A stretch of DNA of 64,000 nucleotides from Rhodopseudomonas palustris HaA2. GTDB lineage: Bacteria; Pseudomonadota; Alphaproteobacteria; Rhizobiales; Xanthobacteraceae. Under the pieces are notes generated by a model. The model worked only from the letters and a program-made list of their open reading frames with translations. It was not told the DNA's origin and made no database searches. Both the position numbers and the translations under genes were made by a program. Numbering within the stretch: position 1 is the stretch's first letter; each line of letters starts with the position of its first letter. The stretch covers positions 4,756,001 through 4,820,000 of the forward strand of contig NC_007778.1 in the NCBI RefSeq assembly GCF_000013365.1, in the 5' to 3' direction. Positions 52,718 to 61,904 of this stretch are shown in pieces.

Positions 52718-53131
52718 TCACGTCACCGGCGTGATCCGCTCGTCGGTCCAGGACAGGCCGAATTCGTCGAGCCCGGCGGCGAGATAGTCGCTGAGCAGCG
52801 GTTCGCCGAGCAGGTAGCGTGCGGTGCGGCCGTTGCGGCCGTCGGCGGCCTCGCGGCGCAGATCGTCCCATTCCTCGATGCTGCCGTCGCCGCGGCCGAG
52901 CCGCATCAGCGCCACCAGATCGATCTGCTCTTCCTCGGTCATCGCGGCGATGAACCCGGCGATTTCCTGCGCCACCGGATCGTCGCCATTGTCCTCCAGC
53001 ACATCGATCATGTTGTCGTCGACGCCGTTCGAGCCGGAATCGAGGTCGGAGGCCCCCTCCTTGACGTCGTATTCACGCGCCTTCTCGATCAGAAAGCCGA
53101 CCTTATCGGTGGAAATCGCGAGTTCCGGCAT
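52718..53131 (-). CDS. DUF3775 family protein
   Basis: A 137-residue acidic protein beginning MPELAISTDKVGFLIEKAREYDVKEG, followed by DDNMIDVLEDNGDDPVAQEIAGFIAAMTEEEQIDLVALMRLGRGDG, the DUF3775 signature. The C-terminus has YLLGEPLLSDYLAAGLDEFGLSWTDERITPVT. The family has no known function. The ATG at 53131 has GGGAGAT upstream. It faces the divergent metallo-hydrolase gene. Confidence 0.82.
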   Translation of the reverse strand: MPELAISTDKVGFLIEKAREYDVKEGASDLDSGSNGVDDNMIDVLEDNGDDPVAQEIAGFIAAMTEEEQIDLVALMRLGRGDGSIEEWDDLRREAADGRNGRTARYLLGEPLLSDYLAAGLDEFGLSWTDERITPVT

Positions 53132-53251
53132 CGAATGATCTCCCATCGTTTGGCGCCGTGCGACCAACGCGGTGCAGCGGCAGATGATCCATTGCACCGC
53201 TCCGGCAAAACCAGCATGGTCGGGCAAAACAACAATCGGGAGAGACGTGGG

Positions 53252-54100
53252 ATGGGCTGGACGATCGGCAAGGTCAAGATCACGAAAATCGTCGAAATCG
53301 AATCCACCGGGGGCACCCGGTTCATCCTGCCGCAGGCCACCAACGAGGAAATCCAGAAGCTGCCCTGGCTCGCGCCCGACTTCGCCAATGCGGAGGGCCG
53401 GCTGAAGATGACCGTGCACGCGCTGGTGGTCGAGACGCCGACTCGCCGCATCGTGGTCGACACCTGCATCGGCAACGACAAGCAGGGCCGCAGCGTCCCG
53501 ACCTGGAACGGATTGGACAGACCCTTTCTGGCCGACATGGCCGCGGCGGGCTATCCGGCCGACAACATCGACATGGTGATCTGCACGCATCTGCACGTCG
53601 ATCATGTCGGCTGGAATACCCGGCTCGTCGATGGGCGCTGGGTGCCGACCTTCAGCAATGCCCGCTACGTGTTCGCGCGCGACGAATACGACTACTGGAA
53701 ACAGCACAGCACCGAGGGCGAGCACGCCGCCGTGTTCGCGGATTCGATCCAGCCGGTGGTCGATGCCGGTCTGGTCGATCTGGTGGCGAGCGATGCGGCG
53801 ATCAGCGACGAGATCACGCTGATTCCGACGCCGGGCCACAGCCCGGGCCATGTCAGCCTGCACATCCGCTCGGACGGCGCCGAGGCGCTGCTGAGCGGCG
53901 ACGTCGCGCACCATCCCTGCCAGATGGCGCATCTCGACTGGGCCTCGACGGTGGACTTCGATCCGAAGCAATCGACCGAATCCCGGCGCGCGCTGTTTTC
54001 GCGCTTCGCCGATACGCCGACGCTGGTGATCGGCGGCCATTTCGGGCCCGGCCACATCATCCGCGACGGCGACGCCTTCCGCTTCGTCGCAACGCAATAG
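53252..54100 (+). CDS. Metallo-beta-lactamase fold hydrolase
   Basis: A 282-residue enzyme with the metal motif ICTHLHVDHVGWN (His113, His115, Asp117, His118), then the further His/Asp residues in TPGHSPGH, SGDVAHHP and GGHFGPGH. It starts MGWTIGKVKITKIVEIESTGGTRFILPQA at ATG 53252 after GGGAGAGA. The group resembles quorum-quenching lactonases and related MBL enzymes. Longer open reading upstream (to 52595) is antisense to DUF3775 and rejected. The substrate is unknown. Confidence 0.92.
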   Translation: MGWTIGKVKITKIVEIESTGGTRFILPQATNEEIQKLPWLAPDFANAEGRLKMTVHALVVETPTRRIVVDTCIGNDKQGRSVPTWNGLDRPFLADMAAAGYPADNIDMVICTHLHVDHVGWNTRLVDGRWVPTFSNARYVFARDEYDYWKQHSTEGEHAAVFADSIQPVVDAGLVDLVASDAAISDEITLIPTPGHSPGHVSLHIRSDGAEALLSGDVAHHPCQMAHLDWASTVDFDPKQSTESRRALFSRFADTPTLVIGGHFGPGHIIRDGDAFRFVATQ

Positions 54101-54204
54101 CCCTGCGCGACCGCACCGCATGGGCCGCCCGCGACTACGCCGGTTGAATTTCGCGCAGCGCTGTTCCATGAGGTGAGCAGCGAAAATTCAGGAGGAAGCG
54201 CGGC

Positions 54205-55047
54205 ATGAAGCTCGTTCGATATGGTGCGATCGGCCAGGAAAAACCCGGCCTGATCGATAAATCAGGCCAGTTGCGCGATCTGTCGGCGCAACTGCCGGAC
54301 CTCGCCGGCGAAGCCTTCGCGCCGGCCAGCCTCGCCAAGCTCGCCGCGCTGGATGCCGCGAGCCTGCCGGCCGTGGCAGGCCAGCCGCGGATCGGATCGC
54401 CGGTCGGCGGCGCGCCGAAATTCATCGCTATCGGACTGAACTACGCGGATCACGCCGCCGAAGCCAACATGCCGATTCCGTCCGAGCCGATCGTCTTCAT
54501 GAAGGCGTCGAGCTCGCTGTGCGGGCCGAACGACGACGTCGAGAAGCCGCGCGGATCGACCAAGCTCGACTGGGAAGTCGAACTCGCGATCGTGATCGGC
54601 AGCCGCGCCAAATACGTCTCCGAGGCCGATGCGTTGAACTACGTCGCCGGCTACGCGGTCTGCAACGACGTTTCCGAGCGCGCCTTCCAGATCGAGCGCA
54701 TGGGGCAGTGGACCAAGGGCAAGTCGCACGACACGTTCGGGCCGCTCGGGCCGTGGCTCGTCACCCGGGACGAGATCGCCGACGTGCACAAACTCGGGAT
54801 GTGGCTCGACGTCAACGGCACGCGCTGCCAGACCGGCTCGACCGCGACGATGATCTTCAACGTGCCGAAAATCGTGTCCTATCTGTCCGAGCTGATGACG
54901 CTGCTGCCCGGCGACATCATCACCACCGGCACGCCGCCCGGCGTCGGCATGGGCAAGAAACCCCCGCAATTCCTCAGCGTCGGCGACGTCGTCACGCTCG
55001 GCATCGACGGCCTCGGCGAGCAGAAGCAGACCATCGTGGCGGCGTGA
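54205..55047 (+). CDS. Fumarylacetoacetate hydrolase family protein
   Basis: A 280-residue enzyme starting MKLVRYGAIGQEKPGLIDKSG after AGGAGGAAG. The FAH core is AIGLNYADHAAEANMPIPSEPIVFMKASSSL and KLDWEVELAIVIG (metal-binding E-x-E), then GYAVCNDVSERAFQIE, SHDTFGPLGPWLVT and ITTGTPPGVGMGKKPP. This is the small FAH branch (ureidoglycolate lyase or 2-keto-hydratase-like). Substrate unassigned. The next gene, a glutathione transferase, is separated by a palindrome; FAH and GST genes often co-occur in aromatic catabolism. Confidence 0.93.
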   Translation: MKLVRYGAIGQEKPGLIDKSGQLRDLSAQLPDLAGEAFAPASLAKLAALDAASLPAVAGQPRIGSPVGGAPKFIAIGLNYADHAAEANMPIPSEPIVFMKASSSLCGPNDDVEKPRGSTKLDWEVELAIVIGSRAKYVSEADALNYVAGYAVCNDVSERAFQIERMGQWTKGKSHDTFGPLGPWLVTRDEIADVHKLGMWLDVNGTRCQTGSTATMIFNVPKIVSYLSELMTLLPGDIITTGTPPGVGMGKKPPQFLSVGDVVTLGIDGLGEQKQTIVAA

Positions 55048-55064
55048 GCCGCAACATCAAGGAC

Positions 55065-55174
55065 GTCATCCCGAGGAGCGCTCCGCAGGAGCGCGTCTCG
55101 AAGGATGGTGAAGTTGATAGTATTCGCCGCCCATCGTTCGAGACGCCCGGCTTCGCCGGGCTCCTCAGGATGAC
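55065..55174. repeat. Dispersed palindrome, family R3 (copy b)
   Basis: GTCATCCCGAGGAGCG and CGTCTCGAAGGATG return as CATCGTTCGAGACGCCCGGC and CTCCTCAGGATGAC. It lies between the FAH and GST genes. Confidence 0.8.
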
Positions 55175-55225
55175 GTGGCAAGCGTCGAAAAGCCCCGCCT
55201 GACAAGCCTATCCGAAGGACTTCCG

Positions 55226-55843
55226 ATGAAACTCTCGTTCTCCCCCGCCTCGCCGTTCGCCCGCAAGCTGCGGATCGCCGCGATCGAACTGGGACTGATC
55301 GACCGCATCGAATTCATTCCGGCGACGGTGATCCCGGCGCAGGCCAATGACGACTACATGCGCGACGTCAATCCGCTGAAGAAGCTGCCGGCGCTGATTC
55401 TCGACAACGGCGAAGTGATCGTCGATTCCTACGTGATCGCCGAATATCTCGACGATCTCGCCGGCGGCGGCAAGCTCGTGCCGGCGTCGGGGCCGGAGAA
55501 GTGGCGCGTGAAGAGCGATCACTCGCTGCTGCAGGGCATGCTGGATTCGATGCTGCTGTGCCGCTACGAGAAGATGGTGCGGCCCAAGGAGCTGTTCTGG
55601 CAGGGCTGGTACGACGATCACTGGAATCGCGCCTGGAGCGGCCTGGCGCGCTTCGAGAAGGCCGATAAAGTCTTGAACGGACAACTGGATTTGGCGCAGA
55701 TCGGGCTGGTTTGCGTGCTCGGTTATGCGGATTTCCGGTTTCCCGATTGCGGCTGGCGCAAGGCGTATCCGAAACTCGACGCGTTCAACCAGAAAATGAT
55801 GGAACGTCAATCGGTTAAGGTCTCGATGCCGCCGCCGGCGTGA
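55226..55843 (+). CDS. Glutathione S-transferase family protein
   Basis: A 205-residue thioredoxin-fold protein. It begins MKLSFSPASPFARKLRIAAIELGLIDRIEFIPATVIP (the S-P-x-S-P-F-x-R-K opening of bacterial GSTs). The glutathione-binding segment is KKLPALILDNGEVIVDSYVIAEYLDDLAGG, with the cis-Pro and the E/D-S pair. The C-terminal helical domain is LLQGMLDSMLLCRYEKMVRP. The ATG at 55226 follows GAAGGA. Its stop codon lies in the first unit of a 21-base tandem repeat. Confidence 0.92.
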   Translation: MKLSFSPASPFARKLRIAAIELGLIDRIEFIPATVIPAQANDDYMRDVNPLKKLPALILDNGEVIVDSYVIAEYLDDLAGGGKLVPASGPEKWRVKSDHSLLQGMLDSMLLCRYEKMVRPKELFWQGWYDDHWNRAWSGLARFEKADKVLNGQLDLAQIGLVCVLGYADFRFPDCGWRKAYPKLDAFNQKMMERQSVKVSMPPPA

Positions 55844-55892
55844 GGCTTTGCGCCGCCGGCGCGGGCCTTGGCGCCGCCGGCGTGAGTCTTGG
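55830..55892. repeat. Three tandem 21-base units at the glutathione transferase stop
   Basis: Units at 55830-55850, 55851-55871 and 55872-55892, each opening CGCCGCCGGCG and ending in a CTT/TTG-type tail, differ by only a few bases. The gene's TGA lies in the first unit. The units look like slippage or local duplication. Confidence 0.8.
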
Positions 55893-55951
55893 TGGCTTGC
55901 GGCAAACCTGTGACAAACTTCAGGCAGGTCGCGCCGCAAGAATTCCGCCGT

Positions 55952-56494
55952 TCAATCGAACAGGCTCGGCGTGTAGTTGACCGCCGCGCCCTCGATCGAC
56001 AGCAGTTTGAGCTTGGTGGCGACGCCGCCATTGGCGGAAAATCCGCCGGGCTTGCCGCCGGCGGCGAGCACGCGGTGGCACGGCACGATCACCGGCACCG
56101 GATTGCGACCGAGCGCCTGGCCGACCTCGCGCGCCAATTCGACTCCGCCGAGTCGTTTGGCGATGTCGCCGTAACTCAGCGTGTGCCCCGGCGGGATGGT
56201 GCGCGCGATGGCGTAGACGCCGCGCTGGAATTCGGAGACGCCGTCGAGGTCGAGCGCAATATGCGTGAGATCGATCGGCTGGCCTGCGAGCAGTGCGACG
56301 ATGCCGTCGATCGCGTCTTGCACCGGCGCCGGCGGCGCGGCTTCGTCGATCGCGCCCTGGCGTTGGGCGATCCGCGCGCGGGTCTGCGCCTCGCTCGGCT
56401 GCGGCAGTTGCACGGCGACGACGCCGCGATCGCCCCAGGCGATGCCGCAGCGGCCGAGCGCGGTGTCGAACATCGCGTAGTTGTACGCCGTCAT
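55952..56494 (-). CDS. ogt: Methylated-DNA--protein-cysteine methyltransferase
   Basis: A 180-residue suicide repair enzyme that removes alkyl groups from O6-alkylguanine. The C-terminal catalytic domain has FQRGVYAIARTIPPGHTLSYGDIAKRLG and the active-site Cys139 in NPVPVIVPCHRVLAAGGKPGGFSANGG, preceded by the DNA-binding GQALGRNP turn. The N-terminal domain lacks the extra AdaA zinc module. It is divergent from no gene of related function. Length fits the Ogt type. Confidence 0.93.
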   Translation of the reverse strand: MTAYNYAMFDTALGRCGIAWGDRGVVAVQLPQPSEAQTRARIAQRQGAIDEAAPPAPVQDAIDGIVALLAGQPIDLTHIALDLDGVSEFQRGVYAIARTIPPGHTLSYGDIAKRLGGVELAREVGQALGRNPVPVIVPCHRVLAAGGKPGGFSANGGVATKLKLLSIEGAAVNYTPSLFD

Positions 56495-56558
56495 CGGAAT
56501 TCTCGTTGCTGATGGGCCGGCGAGTCTAGCCGCGGCGGGCGCCGTGATCCACCCGGAT

Positions 56559-57644
56559 TCAGACGTCGCGCTGTTCGATCCGTTCGGCGATCGCCAACAG
56601 CCACGCGCCGCGCTGCTGCTGCAGGCTCTTCGCGCGCGCCGCCGCTTGCTTGCGCATCGCCGGCAGTGCGTCGATCATCGCGGCGATGCCGGCGACCAGC
56701 GCCTCCTGCTGGAACGGCTCCGGCAGCACCAGGCCGGCGCCGCTGCGCTCGATCTCGCCGGCATAGCCGCAGGCGGCCGAGGCGAGCACCGGCACGCCGG
56801 CGAGCAGCGCCTCGCCGATCACTTGCCCGGCCGCTTCGGAGCGCGCGGGGTGCAGCATGAAATCGGCCGCCGCGATCAGCTCCATCACCTCGGCGACGTA
56901 AGGCACGATGTGCACGCGCCGCTCGAGATCGCGCCGCACCACGCCGCGATGCAGCCACGGCGAATCCGAACCGGCGACGACGAGGTGAAGCTTCGGATAG
57001 GACGCCAGCGCGGCGAGGCTACGATCGACGCCCTTGAGCTTCGGATCGACCGCGACCGACACCGCCATCAGCGCGTCGCCGGGAATGCCGAGCTCGCTGC
57101 GCCAGCGGGAGGCGCCGAGCTTGCGCGCGGCGGCGTAGCGGTCGTCGTGCAGCACCATCGGCAGCACGCTGGCGCGGGCCGGCTCGAAATCATAGGCGAT
57201 GATGTATTCGTCGCGCTGGCGCTCGGTGAGGAAGAACAACCGGGTCGCGGCCGGCGCCGCGAACACCGCGCGCTCCAGCGCCAGCTTGGCGCGGCGGCGC
57301 GGCGGCCACGCCAGCAGCTGCCAGGCGCGCAGGATCGCGGCGCCGTCGGCGACGTAGTGATAATCGGCGTCGGGGATTCGCTCGAACGACAGCAGCGCAT
57401 CGGGCCGCTCGCGCTGCCTGCGGTCGATCACGTCGCGCGCAAAATTGCGCAGCAGCACGTGATTGGCGAGCCCGCGGGCGCGCAGGCTCTCGATCCGCAG
57501 ATCGTCGATGGCCGCGACGTCGGCCGACGTCGTCAGCACGGTGACGTCGTGACCACGCGCCGCAAGGTGCCGCGCGATCGCCATGCAATCGCGTTCCTTG
57601 CCGCCCAGTCTGTCGAGTTTGAAGATCGCCAGCATGACCTTCAT
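56559..57644 (-). CDS. Glycosyltransferase family 4, WaaG-like
   Basis: A 361-residue GT-B fold glycosyltransferase. It begins MKVMLAIFKLDRLGGKERDCMAIARHLAARGHDVTVLTT, with the donor-side block AADFMLHPARSEAAGQVIGEALLAGVPVLASAACGYAGEIE holding the catalytic E-x7-E. The sequence resembles the lipopolysaccharide core glucosyltransferase I (RfaG/WaaG). It is probably cytoplasmic, on the inner-membrane face, in lipopolysaccharide core assembly. No other core genes lie nearby, so the assignment stays at the family level. Confidence 0.87.
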   Translation of the reverse strand: MKVMLAIFKLDRLGGKERDCMAIARHLAARGHDVTVLTTSADVAAIDDLRIESLRARGLANHVLLRNFARDVIDRRQRERPDALLSFERIPDADYHYVADGAAILRAWQLLAWPPRRRAKLALERAVFAAPAATRLFFLTERQRDEYIIAYDFEPARASVLPMVLHDDRYAAARKLGASRWRSELGIPGDALMAVSVAVDPKLKGVDRSLAALASYPKLHLVVAGSDSPWLHRGVVRRDLERRVHIVPYVAEVMELIAAADFMLHPARSEAAGQVIGEALLAGVPVLASAACGYAGEIERSGAGLVLPEPFQQEALVAGIAAMIDALPAMRKQAAARAKSLQQQRGAWLLAIAERIEQRDV

Positions 57645-57753
57645 GGGAAACGCCGGCTCATCGAAGGTGCATCCGGATCATCACAACGGCGCGGTTATAG
57701 CGCGGCGGAACGCGATGGTGCAACGCGGTGATGCATGAGAAACATGCGCGACC

Positions 57754-57881
57754 GTCATCCTGAGGAGCGCGCCTTCTTCAGGCGCGCGTCTCGAAGGATG
57801 GCGACGGGTGAAGGTGCTTGCGGCCATCCTTCGAGACGCCCGGCTCGCCCTCACGGGCGATTCCGGGCTCCTCAGGATGAC
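57754..57881. repeat. Dispersed palindrome, family R3 (copy c), followed by short tandem copies
   Basis: GTCATCCTGAGGAGCGCG and CGTCTCGAAGGATG return as CATCCTTCGAGACGCCCGGC and CTCCTCAGGATGAC. From about 57873 to 57950 the AGGATGACGGCTG-GGGCGCGGCGAC end is partly repeated two more times. Confidence 0.8.
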
Positions 57882-58009
57882 GGCTGCGGGGCGCGGCGAC
57901 CGCAGGATGACGGCTGTGGGCGCGGCGACGCAGGATGGCGGCTGGGCTTGTGGCTGCTCGGGATGAGATCGGGCGCGTGACAGTCGAGGGGTGAGACCGA
58001 CCGTCGGGG

Positions 58010-59203
58010 CTATTTTCCTGCCGCCAGTTCTCCGACCGGCGCGCGCGTGAGGCGGTTGTGGCGTCGGCGTGACAGATACAGCAGCAATCCGGTGATCACG
58101 AACAGCGGCATTGCAAGCGCGGCGAGCATGAACAGCAGCTTGCCCGGCCAGCCGAGGATCGCGCCGCGGTGGATGTCGAGCACGCGGGCGAGGATGCGGT
58201 CGCCGAGCGGCTTGGCGGCGTAGAGGTCGGCGGAGACGATCTTGCCGCTCGCGGCATCGATGCGGAATTCGTCGCGGACGCCGTCGGCGGCGGCGCTCCA
58301 GGATCGGACGCGCACCAGCGTGCCGCCGCCGGCCGGCGGCGTCAGGCGCGCGGTGACGAAGCGCTCGCCCTGCTGCTGCAGGAAGGCCGACCACACACGA
58401 TCGAGCGGCAGCGCCGATGCAGCCTCGCGCTTGCTGTCGGACTTGTCGGATGCGGCGGCCATGCGCTTCGGCGCTGGCTGCATCGGTTCGGCGCGCGGGG
58501 GCGCGCTGGACAAAAGCCAGATTGCGCCGTCTCTGTACCAGTCGAACGACCACCACAATCCGGTCAGCACCATCACCAGATAGATCAGCATCGCCCAAGT
58601 GCCGATCACCGCGTGCAACGAGCGGTGCAGGCCGCGGCCGCGCAGCCGCCAATTCGGCTTCAGCCAGACCTTCACGCTGCCGGCGCGATGCGGCCAGCGC
58701 AGCACCAGCCCGGTGATCAGCATCGCGATCAGGCCCATTGCGACGATGCCGCCGATCGGCCGGCCCCAACCCTTGGCATCGCCCGGCAGCAGCAGCCAGC
58801 GATGCAGCTTGCGCACCGTGGCGAAGAAGCCCTCGCCGACCGGATGGCCGAGCACGCGGGCGTCATAGGGATCGACATAGAGCGACGACGGCCGCGAGGC
58901 GTCGTCATTGCGCGCGAAGCGGATGTGAACCGCCGCCGCCGGATCGCGCGCCAGCGTGAGCGAGGCGATCTTGCCGGCGCCGGTGGCGGCCTGCAGCCGG
59001 GCGATCAATTCGTCGGGCTGCAGCCGCGGCGTCGCGCGGAGCTCGACCGTTGTGCGATCGGCATTCAGCGCGGCCTGGATCTCGTCCTCGAAACTCAGCA
59101 CCGCGCCGCTCAGCGCGATCACGGCGAGGAACAGCGACAGGATCAGGCCGGCGATCGAATGCAGTTGCAGCAGCGCCGGTTTGATCGCGGACGACCTTGC
59201 CAC
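58010..59203 (-). CDS. PepSY-associated membrane protein (siderophore reductase-like)
   Basis: A 397-residue inner-membrane protein with four or more helices: LQLHSIAGLILSLFLAVIALSGAVLSFEDEI, GWGRPIGGIVAMGLIAMLITGLVLRWP, LHRSLHAVIGTWAMLIYLVMVLTGLWWSFDWY, and LLFMLAALAMPLFVITGLLLYL. PepSY regions lie in the periplasmic loops (the segment LQPDELIARLQAATGAGKIASLTLARDPAAAVHIRF). The spaced His residues in helices (LHSIAG, KLHRWLL, LHRSLHAVIG, IHRGAILG) suggest heme or iron redox. The gene starts four bases after the TonB receptor, so they form one operon. Probable role: reductive iron release from the imported siderophore. Confidence 0.88.
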   Translation of the reverse strand: MARSSAIKPALLQLHSIAGLILSLFLAVIALSGAVLSFEDEIQAALNADRTTVELRATPRLQPDELIARLQAATGAGKIASLTLARDPAAAVHIRFARNDDASRPSSLYVDPYDARVLGHPVGEGFFATVRKLHRWLLLPGDAKGWGRPIGGIVAMGLIAMLITGLVLRWPHRAGSVKVWLKPNWRLRGRGLHRSLHAVIGTWAMLIYLVMVLTGLWWSFDWYRDGAIWLLSSAPPRAEPMQPAPKRMAAASDKSDSKREAASALPLDRVWSAFLQQQGERFVTARLTPPAGGGTLVRVRSWSAAADGVRDEFRIDAASGKIVSADLYAAKPLGDRILARVLDIHRGAILGWPGKLLFMLAALAMPLFVITGLLLYLSRRRHNRLTRAPVGELAAGK

Positions 59204-59207
59204 AACG

Positions 59208-61553
59208 CTAGAACTTCGCCGTCGCCGACAGCGAGAACCGCCGGGCGTCGCCGAGGGCGACGTTCAGGGTGTTGACCGCCGACGGGTAGTACACCTGATC
59301 GAACAGGTTCTTGACGTTGAGCTGATAGATCACCGGGATGCCGGCGTGTTTCACCTCGTAGCTGGCGAAGACATCGGCCACCGTATAGGCCGGCAGCACG
59401 AAGGAATTGGTGCTGTCGCCGGGCCGGTCGCCGACATAGCGGGCGCCGCCGCCGAGCCGGAGCCGCCCGGGCAGCGCGGTGCCGAAATCATACACCAGGA
59501 ACAGCGACGCGGTGTTCATCGCGACGTTCTGCAGGCGCTTGCCGACCAGCGTCGGATCTTCGGTCACATAGGCGTCGGTGTAGCCGTAGCTGGCGATCGT
59601 GCTCCAATGATCGTCGAGCCGGCCGGTGACGTCGAATTCGACGCCGCGCGAGCGCACCTTGCCGGCGGCGCGATATTCGTTCAGCCCCGTCGACGCGTTG
59701 AACTGCGACACCAGCACGTTCTTCTTGTCGATGTCGTAGACCGCCAGCGTGCCGGACAGCCGCTTGTTCAGGTCGAATTTGACGCCGGCTTCATATTGCG
59801 TGCCCTCTTCGGGCGCGATGTTGGAGCCGATGACGACGCCGCCGGTCAGCGGCGCGATGGTCGAACTCGGCTGCAGCGACTGGGTGTAGCTGGCGTAGAG
59901 CGAGACCTGCTGGTTGAGCTTGAAAATCGCGCCGGCGAGCGGCAGCACCTTCGACCCCGCGAGGTCGGTGTTGGCGGTGAACGGCCGGCCGCGACCGGCG
60001 AGCTGATCGTATTCCATCCAGCGCAGGCCGCCGACCAGCGAGAACCAGTCGGTGAGATGCAGCGTGTCCTGCACGAACAGCGAGCGGGTTTCGAGCTTGT
60101 CGGTCTGGTCGCTGTCGGACGCCGAGACGGTCGTGCCCGGCTGCACCAGGCCATAGACCGGATTGTAGAAGTTGAAGCTCGGCGTCGACTGGCGGATCAG
60201 GTTCTGCCGATAGATCACGCGGCGCTGCGCATCGCCGCCGATCAGCACGTCGTTGCGCAGCCCGCCGAGCCAGAGCTCGCCCGACAGATATGACGTGCCG
60301 TAGCTCGAATAGGCCAGCGCGCCCTTGGTGCCGTCATTGCTGCGGGTCTCGACGCCGGTTGCGGCATTGACGCCGGTGATGCGGAGCTGATTGGCGTCGT
60401 AGGTCTCGGAATTGTAGCTGTAGGCGGCGGTGAGCTTCCAGACGTCGTCGAGGCGGTGCTCGACCGAGCCCTGCACCAGATCCGACTTGCCCCAGGTGCG
60501 GTTGAACGCCTCGTCGAGCCGTCGCGTCGCCGGGATCGCCAGCGGCGCGCCGTTGACGAACGACGTGCCGCGATCGAACGGGTAGCTGAACTCGCGGTGC
60601 TCGTAGCTGAACTGCACGGTGGTGCGCTCGCCATACCAGGCCAGCGACGGCGCCAGCAGCATCTCGCGATTGGCGCCGAAATTGCGCCAGTAATCCTCGT
60701 CGAGCCCAGAGCCGATGAACCGATAGGCGAGGCCGGTGTCGCCGATCGGCCCGGTGAGGTCGAAGATCGCATTGGCGCCGTTCTTGCCGCCGCCGAAGCT
60801 GGAGCCGAGCAACGTCAGCGAGCCGTGCTGATACAGCTCCGGCCGCCGGCTGATGGTGTTGACGATGCCGCCGGGGGTCTGGATGCCGTACAGCAGCGAC
60901 GCCGGGCCCTTCAGCACCTCGACGCTCTCGACGGTCGCGCCGAGGGCGCGGCCCTGCACCAGCGGCATGCCGTTGCGCATGATCGAACCGTCGCGATTGT
61001 CGCCGAAGCCGCGCCGGATCACCGCGTCGAACGAGCCGGCGAGCGTGTTGGTCTGGGTGACGCCGGAGACGTTGGCGAGCGCGTCGTCGAGATTGCGCGG
61101 CAACTGATCCTTCAACACCTGCTCGGGCACCACATTGACGGATTGCGAGCTCTCGAGCGGCGAGGCGCCGGTGCGCAGCGTCGTCGGGCTCGGCATCGCC
61201 CGGTAGCCGAGTTTCTGCTCGTTGAGCACGGCTGCGGCGGCCGCGGCGCGTTCGGACGGCGTCGGCGGCGCCGGCGCGGGATTGCGTTGAGGATTCGGCC
61301 GGCGCGCCACGGCCTGTGGATTTCGCTGCGGCGCCGCCACCGATCGCGGACGCGCCGGCCGGGCGGCGGGCGCATCGACGGTGACGCTCGGCAGCTCGGC
61401 GCCGGCCGCGGGCGCAACGCCCTGGGCTTCGGCCGGTCGCGACGAGGGCGGCAGACTGACGAGGCAGATCGCGGCGCCGAGCAGCAGTCGGGCCGTGGCG
61501 CTGCGAAGCAAGCGCGGCGATGACAGGATCGGCCAGCGGCGGGCGGTCGGCAT
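59208..61553 (-). CDS. TonB-dependent siderophore receptor (FhuA/FoxA type)
   Basis: A 781-residue outer-membrane receptor. The signal peptide ends at PAEAQG, then a long Ala/Arg/Pro-rich linker of about 60 residues precedes the plug, which has GASPLESSQSVNVVPEQVLKDQLPRNLDDALANVSGVTQTNTLAGSFDAVIRRGFGDNRDGSIMRNGMPLVQ and ESVEVLKGPASLLYGIQTPGGIVNTISRRP, all typical of ferrisiderophore receptors. The barrel ends in SLSATAKF. The co-transcribed PepSY protein supports ferric siderophore uptake. Which siderophore is unknown. A 350-base region upstream holds no gene. Confidence 0.92.
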   Translation of the reverse strand: MPTARRWPILSSPRLLRSATARLLLGAAICLVSLPPSSRPAEAQGVAPAAGAELPSVTVDAPAARPARPRSVAAPQRNPQAVARRPNPQRNPAPAPPTPSERAAAAAAVLNEQKLGYRAMPSPTTLRTGASPLESSQSVNVVPEQVLKDQLPRNLDDALANVSGVTQTNTLAGSFDAVIRRGFGDNRDGSIMRNGMPLVQGRALGATVESVEVLKGPASLLYGIQTPGGIVNTISRRPELYQHGSLTLLGSSFGGGKNGANAIFDLTGPIGDTGLAYRFIGSGLDEDYWRNFGANREMLLAPSLAWYGERTTVQFSYEHREFSYPFDRGTSFVNGAPLAIPATRRLDEAFNRTWGKSDLVQGSVEHRLDDVWKLTAAYSYNSETYDANQLRITGVNAATGVETRSNDGTKGALAYSSYGTSYLSGELWLGGLRNDVLIGGDAQRRVIYRQNLIRQSTPSFNFYNPVYGLVQPGTTVSASDSDQTDKLETRSLFVQDTLHLTDWFSLVGGLRWMEYDQLAGRGRPFTANTDLAGSKVLPLAGAIFKLNQQVSLYASYTQSLQPSSTIAPLTGGVVIGSNIAPEEGTQYEAGVKFDLNKRLSGTLAVYDIDKKNVLVSQFNASTGLNEYRAAGKVRSRGVEFDVTGRLDDHWSTIASYGYTDAYVTEDPTLVGKRLQNVAMNTASLFLVYDFGTALPGRLRLGGGARYVGDRPGDSTNSFVLPAYTVADVFASYEVKHAGIPVIYQLNVKNLFDQVYYPSAVNTLNVALGDARRFSLSATAKF

Positions 61554-61627
61554 TGCGTGTGACTTTCAAAAGCAACTGTGAGTGACAGCCGCCCTTAGCA
61601 GACGCAGCAAAGCGGGAGAATGCAGCC

Positions 61628-61640
61628 GCGATTGAATCGC
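61628..61640. promoter_or_regulatory. Small palindrome upstream of the siderophore receptor
   Basis: GCGATT-g-AATCGC, 13 bases, about 75 bases before the receptor start. It could be an iron-regulator site. The sequence does not match a box I can name. Confidence 0.3.
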
Positions 61641-61751
61641 TCTAAGGCGCAATCGCATTTGTCGCGATCGGCGATGCCGACAACGAGCGCGTGCAGGCCG
61701 CGCGGACGATCCGCGGGCGGGCACCCTCCCGGGCGGGCCGCCTCCCGTCGC

Positions 61752-61807
61752 CATCCTTCGAGACGTCGGCGTCGCCCTTTCGGGCGAGACGGGCTCCTCA
61801 GGATGAG
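61752..61807. repeat. Partial dispersed palindrome, family R3 (copy d, one half)
   Basis: CATCCTTCGAGACGTCGGCG and CGGGCGAGACGGGCTCCTCA then GGATGAG match the right half of the R3 elements; no matching left half precedes it. It lies in the 350-base gap between the receptor and the next gene, which otherwise holds only the palindrome at 61628-61640 and a terminator. Confidence 0.6.
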
Positions 61808-61840
61808 GGGGTGGGTGCGGCTGAACGGTTGCGACAAACA

Positions 61841-61871
61841 AAAACGCCGCCTCGGGGATGAGGCGGCGTTG
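61841..61871 (-). terminator. Rho-independent terminator for the exported 199-aa protein gene
   Basis: Read on the minus strand: AACGCCGCCTC, a six-base loop ATCCCC, GAGGCGGCGTT, then TTTGTTTG. A perfect 11-base stem with a T-rich tail begins 34 bases after the stop at 61905. Confidence 0.85.
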
Positions 61872-61904
61872 TTGTTTCTGTGGGCGGATGTCGAGATCGC
61901 GCGG

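Noticed and set aside
52595..53251. A long N-terminal extension of the metallo-hydrolase frame
   Set aside because: It is antisense to the DUF3775 gene and lacks domain character; the ATG at 53252 has a ribosome site.
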